In this document: in pieces, positions 60,901 through 64,000 of the stretch
How positions within the stretch are numbered: position 1 is the first letter of the stretch
Layout of the letters: each line of letters opens with the position of its first letter
DNA from: Patagioenas fasciata
Lineage: Eukaryota > Chordata > Aves > Columbiformes > Columbidae
Reading direction: 5' to 3'
NCBI RefSeq assembly: GCF_037038585.1
Contig: NC_092520.1
Span: 15,631,001 to 15,695,000 of the forward strand
DNA: 64,000 nt
Position numbers and translations under genes: made by a program
The notes under the pieces: model-generated
The model's database searches: none
The model's input: the letters and a program-made list of their open reading frames with translations, nothing else
What the model was told of the DNA's origin: nothing

Positions 60901-62268
60901 GTGCATCCCACATGGAATGGGGAAGAGCCAAAGCACATGGCCAGCAAGTACCAAAGTACCTTTCCTATGTTGTTGGAGAATTTGAGAATCATTTTCAGTC
61001 ACTGGCAAAACTTGTGGTATTTTAATACATTCTTCTTGTTGCTTTATCCGTTTCGCTGTTGTTTCGATATATCAATGATTTACTGCCTTTAATGCGTGAG
61101 TTGTTCCATATTCACATCAAAGGAACAAACATCACCACATTATAATGTTTCAGTCTTCTTGAATGTATAAAGCTCATTTAGTCCAATTCCTCTTTTACAG
61201 TTGTCCCAATTATAATGGCATGCCTTTAAAATATAAAATATGTAGCTCCACTAAATAGTATTGAAATGAGCCAGATGTGTATCAAAATGTTTGTAGTCAT
61301 ATTTTCCGTTTCTTTTTGCATTTAGTCTTGCTATAATTTGATGTTAATGACCGTTTGAGTATTCAGCAGTGGAATTCAAAACATTAAGGTTATTAAGAGT
61401 TGTAGTCAGTGAAAACATCTCTATTTAAAGCTTCTGAAATACAGAATTTTAAAGATGATGAATTTAAGATAGCTAAGTGATTTTTAGCTTTAATAAGTGC
61501 TGAACTTTTAAGGAAAATAAAAACCAAAACTGAGTTGGTTTGCGTACACATCACTTCTGGTGCAATACACACTGATGTCTTCCTAAGCTTTCCCATTTTT
61601 GAAGGAGAGCTGCACCGAATGGTGCAGAAAACAGGATGCTGAACTCAGAGTTTCAATGCTGTATGAGCACAGGCACGAACATGAATATGAATGTATATTT
61701 GGTGGCTAGCACTTCAGTCACTCATGAAGGTATTGCAGTGACACCTACTGAACTCTGGACAGCCAACTTTGAAAGGTTATTTCTGTGAGGCAGATTACAT
61801 AATAAAAAGTGAAATACCCATGAAAAATGTGGGCACTATTTATTTTAATTTCTCCAAAATATTGTATTATGCAAATGCCCACACTAACCCATGCACACAA
61901 TGTACTAAAGTAAAAAGTTTACACCATGTCATACCAGAAATTTTAGAGCATGTAAGAAAAATGTATAAGATAACTGTTCTTAGAAATCTGAAAACTCTAT
62001 TCATTGTCATTCTTATGCATATCTAAAAAGCAACCTAGCTGAGTTTACAAAACATTTCTTATGACTGTTGTGATTTTTGCAGTTAAGGAATCAGGAACTC
62101 ACAATATGTACATCAAGCTTAAATGACTTGTGTATGTTACAAGTATAAAGCAGTAGGCAGGGTAAATATGACAAATATACTGAAGTCCTGGCATTGCAAA
62201 GTCTTGACCAAAATAAACAAACAAAAAAATGACCCAGAAATCATCTCTATGATAAGAGAAAAGATGTT
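54971..62268 (-). other. PGR: Probable PGR 3' UTR and downstream sequence
   Basis: Seven kilobases of AT-rich, transposon-free sequence lie directly after the PGR stop on the minus strand. Mammalian PGR has, from memory, a 3' UTR of several kilobases, so most of this may be transcribed. Minus-strand AATAAA candidates are at plus positions 61839-61844, 60431-60436, 58108-58113 and 56416-56421. I cannot choose among them. No coding frame here shows a domain. A 30-bp-period duplication lies at 56651-56697. Confidence 0.45.
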
Positions 62269-62424
62269 TCACTTTTTGTGAAACAGAAGAGGTTTCACCA
62301 TCCCTGCCAGAATCTTGGGTAGCTGGGCAGCAATCACCTCTGACATCATCTCGGGGAATTCAACACTCAGTGCACGCGACTGCAGAAATGTGTTCAGACA
62401 GAAGAGATGGAGCTGTTTCACTAG
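62269..62424 (-). CDS. PGR: Progesterone receptor, last coding exon (C-terminus of ligand-binding domain)
   Basis: PGR is a nuclear steroid receptor that binds progesterone and regulates target genes. The minus strand reads 51 codons, from [20 protein letters not shown] through [20 protein letters not shown] to a terminal VKPLLFHKK and TGA (complement 62269-62271). The FPEMMSEVI segment is the AF-2 helix 12 that closes the hormone pocket and docks coactivators. GR ends LLFHQK and AR ends IYFHTQ, whereas FHKK with [15 protein letters not shown] is specific to PR. The exon starts in phase 0 after an acceptor that reads TTAAATCCAG on the minus strand. It converges on ARHGAP42, the same order as in human 11q22. 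Earlier exons lie beyond the window end. Confidence 0.96.
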   Translation of the reverse strand, partial: LVKQLHLFCLNTFLQSRALSVEFPEMMSEVIAAQLPKILAGMVKPLLFHKK

Positions 62425-64000
62425 CTGGATTTAATAAAATACAAACATGATAAATCAGGCTAGGAGTAATGCAGCCAGATAAACATGCTGTCAATTACTT
62501 ATCTCATACATCCATCAACTGACATCATTATGTACCTTCCTCTGTAATTCTCTGAATCAATAATGTGGGTACTTGTCGTTCCCTATCAAAATATCCTCCC
62601 ATGCCAGAAAGTCACAAATATAGCTATGTGGTATGTCATATAAAAACAGTGTCTCACTAATATCATAAAGTATTACCATCCTCACTCATGATAACCACCA
62701 TGAGCAAAAGCACCTACTGAACAACTATTCAGTCTTTCATTTTATCCTCATGTTCAACCCCTGTCTCCATGCCTTGGTTACCACATGCTGTTCACACATT
62801 GCTCTGAGGACACCATGTGTTGTTTCCTTGTCAGCTTTTCCATGGTTCTGATGATGATCATGCCTGGGTATACCGCAAACATTAAACTCGGTAGGCACTC
62901 GTCCCTTGAAAGCAGCTGCTCAATGTATGTGACTCTTCCACCTCTTCTATCTTCTCTGAGACGTTCCAATTACAAGTTTTCCTTTAAGACCTGTGACCTT
63001 TATGTTGTCAAACATCACACTATTTCTGCTACCCGAGGCTTTAAGAACACACAGTCTCTCTAATGTGATTTATCTTTTCCTTGTATCCCCCATCACTATA
63101 TCAGCCTGAGCTGAAACAGTGACTTGAACTAAGATACTCTATGGATCAAATACTCCTCTGACCATCACTTAGGAGGATATTTCGCAGCAAGCCTCACTCG
63201 CTTCCCTCAGGCTATTTTTATTTGTTTGAGTATTTGAAATGAAGAGATTGACTGTCCAGCCCAGTACTCATACTGTGACACAAATTGTTACTAGAAGTAA
63301 GACAAGAAGACCTTTTCTCCCAAGCAAGACCATTCCAAACAGGTTCCTTGAGCACAGGGCTGCTGTGAGGAGGTCACTGACCAGGACTTGTTTTTGCAAG
63401 TCAAAGGTGACTGAACTCCAGGGAAAGGTTCAGAACTCACAGTCCTGAGTGACAACTGCAGTCTGACCATCAGCAAATACTTAAAGTTAAGCTCCATATC
63501 TTCCCTTCAGACTTTTGTGCTCTCTGCCCTCATCTATAAAAATGCTTTCCGTACTTGTCTCATTCCCCTTTTACTGGTATCTGAGACATTTTAATAGCCA
63601 GATTGTGGATATGGCTTCTGTGGATGGCAGAAGCTGATGGAGAGGTCTGTGCATTGGATCAAAAGACTCCAGACCACCTGGTGAACCTCATAATTATCAA
63701 TATTGTTACCTCTCTTAACTCCCATAAATTAGCTCTTCATAGTTTTTTTTTCTCCCATCAGAGGGAGGAATAGGTGACAATGAGAGTTTTTAGATTAACA
63801 AATGAATTTATTCTCATGACTAAAATAAAATGCAGATTTGCCAACTACAGAAGAATAGAAACATGAAATAAGTCTGTCTTCTCCTGAACTCCCTGTGAGC
63901 CCCTCACAATCAGCATTGAACTCAGAAAAGCTTTTCCTGAACTACCTCAGTGCTGCTCCCTCAGCACCTGCTCAAACCCTCAGCTCTGGCCCCGTTCCTC
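62425..64000 (-). other. PGR: PGR intron before the last exon (partial)
   Basis: No further receptor exon was found; the preceding exon, which should carry the QLTKLLD segment, is absent. Open frames of up to 92 codons at 62785-63497 have no family resemblance. The last 230 bases (from about 63770) look different in composition and could be the edge of a repeat, but I could not identify it. Confidence 0.75.

Noticed and set aside
62778..63497. Open frames in the PGR intron that could be an upstream PGR exon
   Set aside because: None contains the expected QRFYQLTKLLD or other receptor motifs in either strand.

Overview
This window is vertebrate nuclear DNA, almost certainly from a bird. Genes are broken into short GT-AG exons in AT-rich introns. 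The only abundant interspersed repeats are CR1 LINE fragments with the typical avian 3' end, and there is one LTR of avian endogenous-retrovirus type. I did not try to name a species.

From 1 to about 47,160 the window holds the 3' two thirds of one plus-strand gene. I assign it to ARHGAP42 (GRAF3), a BAR-PH-RhoGAP-SH3 protein. Eighteen consecutive coding exons (708 to 41,917) join in phase into 675 codons plus a stop. They run from the last part of the BAR domain through the PH domain, RhoGAP domain, a Ser/Pro-rich linker and a C-terminal SH3 domain. The first exons and the promoter lie upstream of the window. A long, mostly repeat-free AT-rich 3' UTR probably follows, to about 47,160.

From about 47.2 to 54.5 kb is the intergenic part: two CR1 fragments, GC-rich patches with G-quadruplex-like runs, and a solo-like LTR (52,587-53,193, minus strand). 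From an unknown point up to 62,268 is probable 3' UTR of a convergent minus-strand gene. Its last coding exon (62,269-62,424) encodes 51 residues that I recognise as the C-terminus of the progesterone receptor ligand-binding domain (PGR). The rest of the window is PGR intron.

The convergent ARHGAP42/PGR pair matches the known amniote gene order (human 11q22) and supports ARHGAP42 over its paralogues ARHGAP26 and ARHGAP10. I found no operon-like, CRISPR, defence or otherwise new gene system. The points worth a second look are nested CR1 insertions, a microsatellite next to the SH3 splice donor, G-quadruplex-like tracts, and preservation of the regulatory tyrosine and catalytic residues of the GAP protein.
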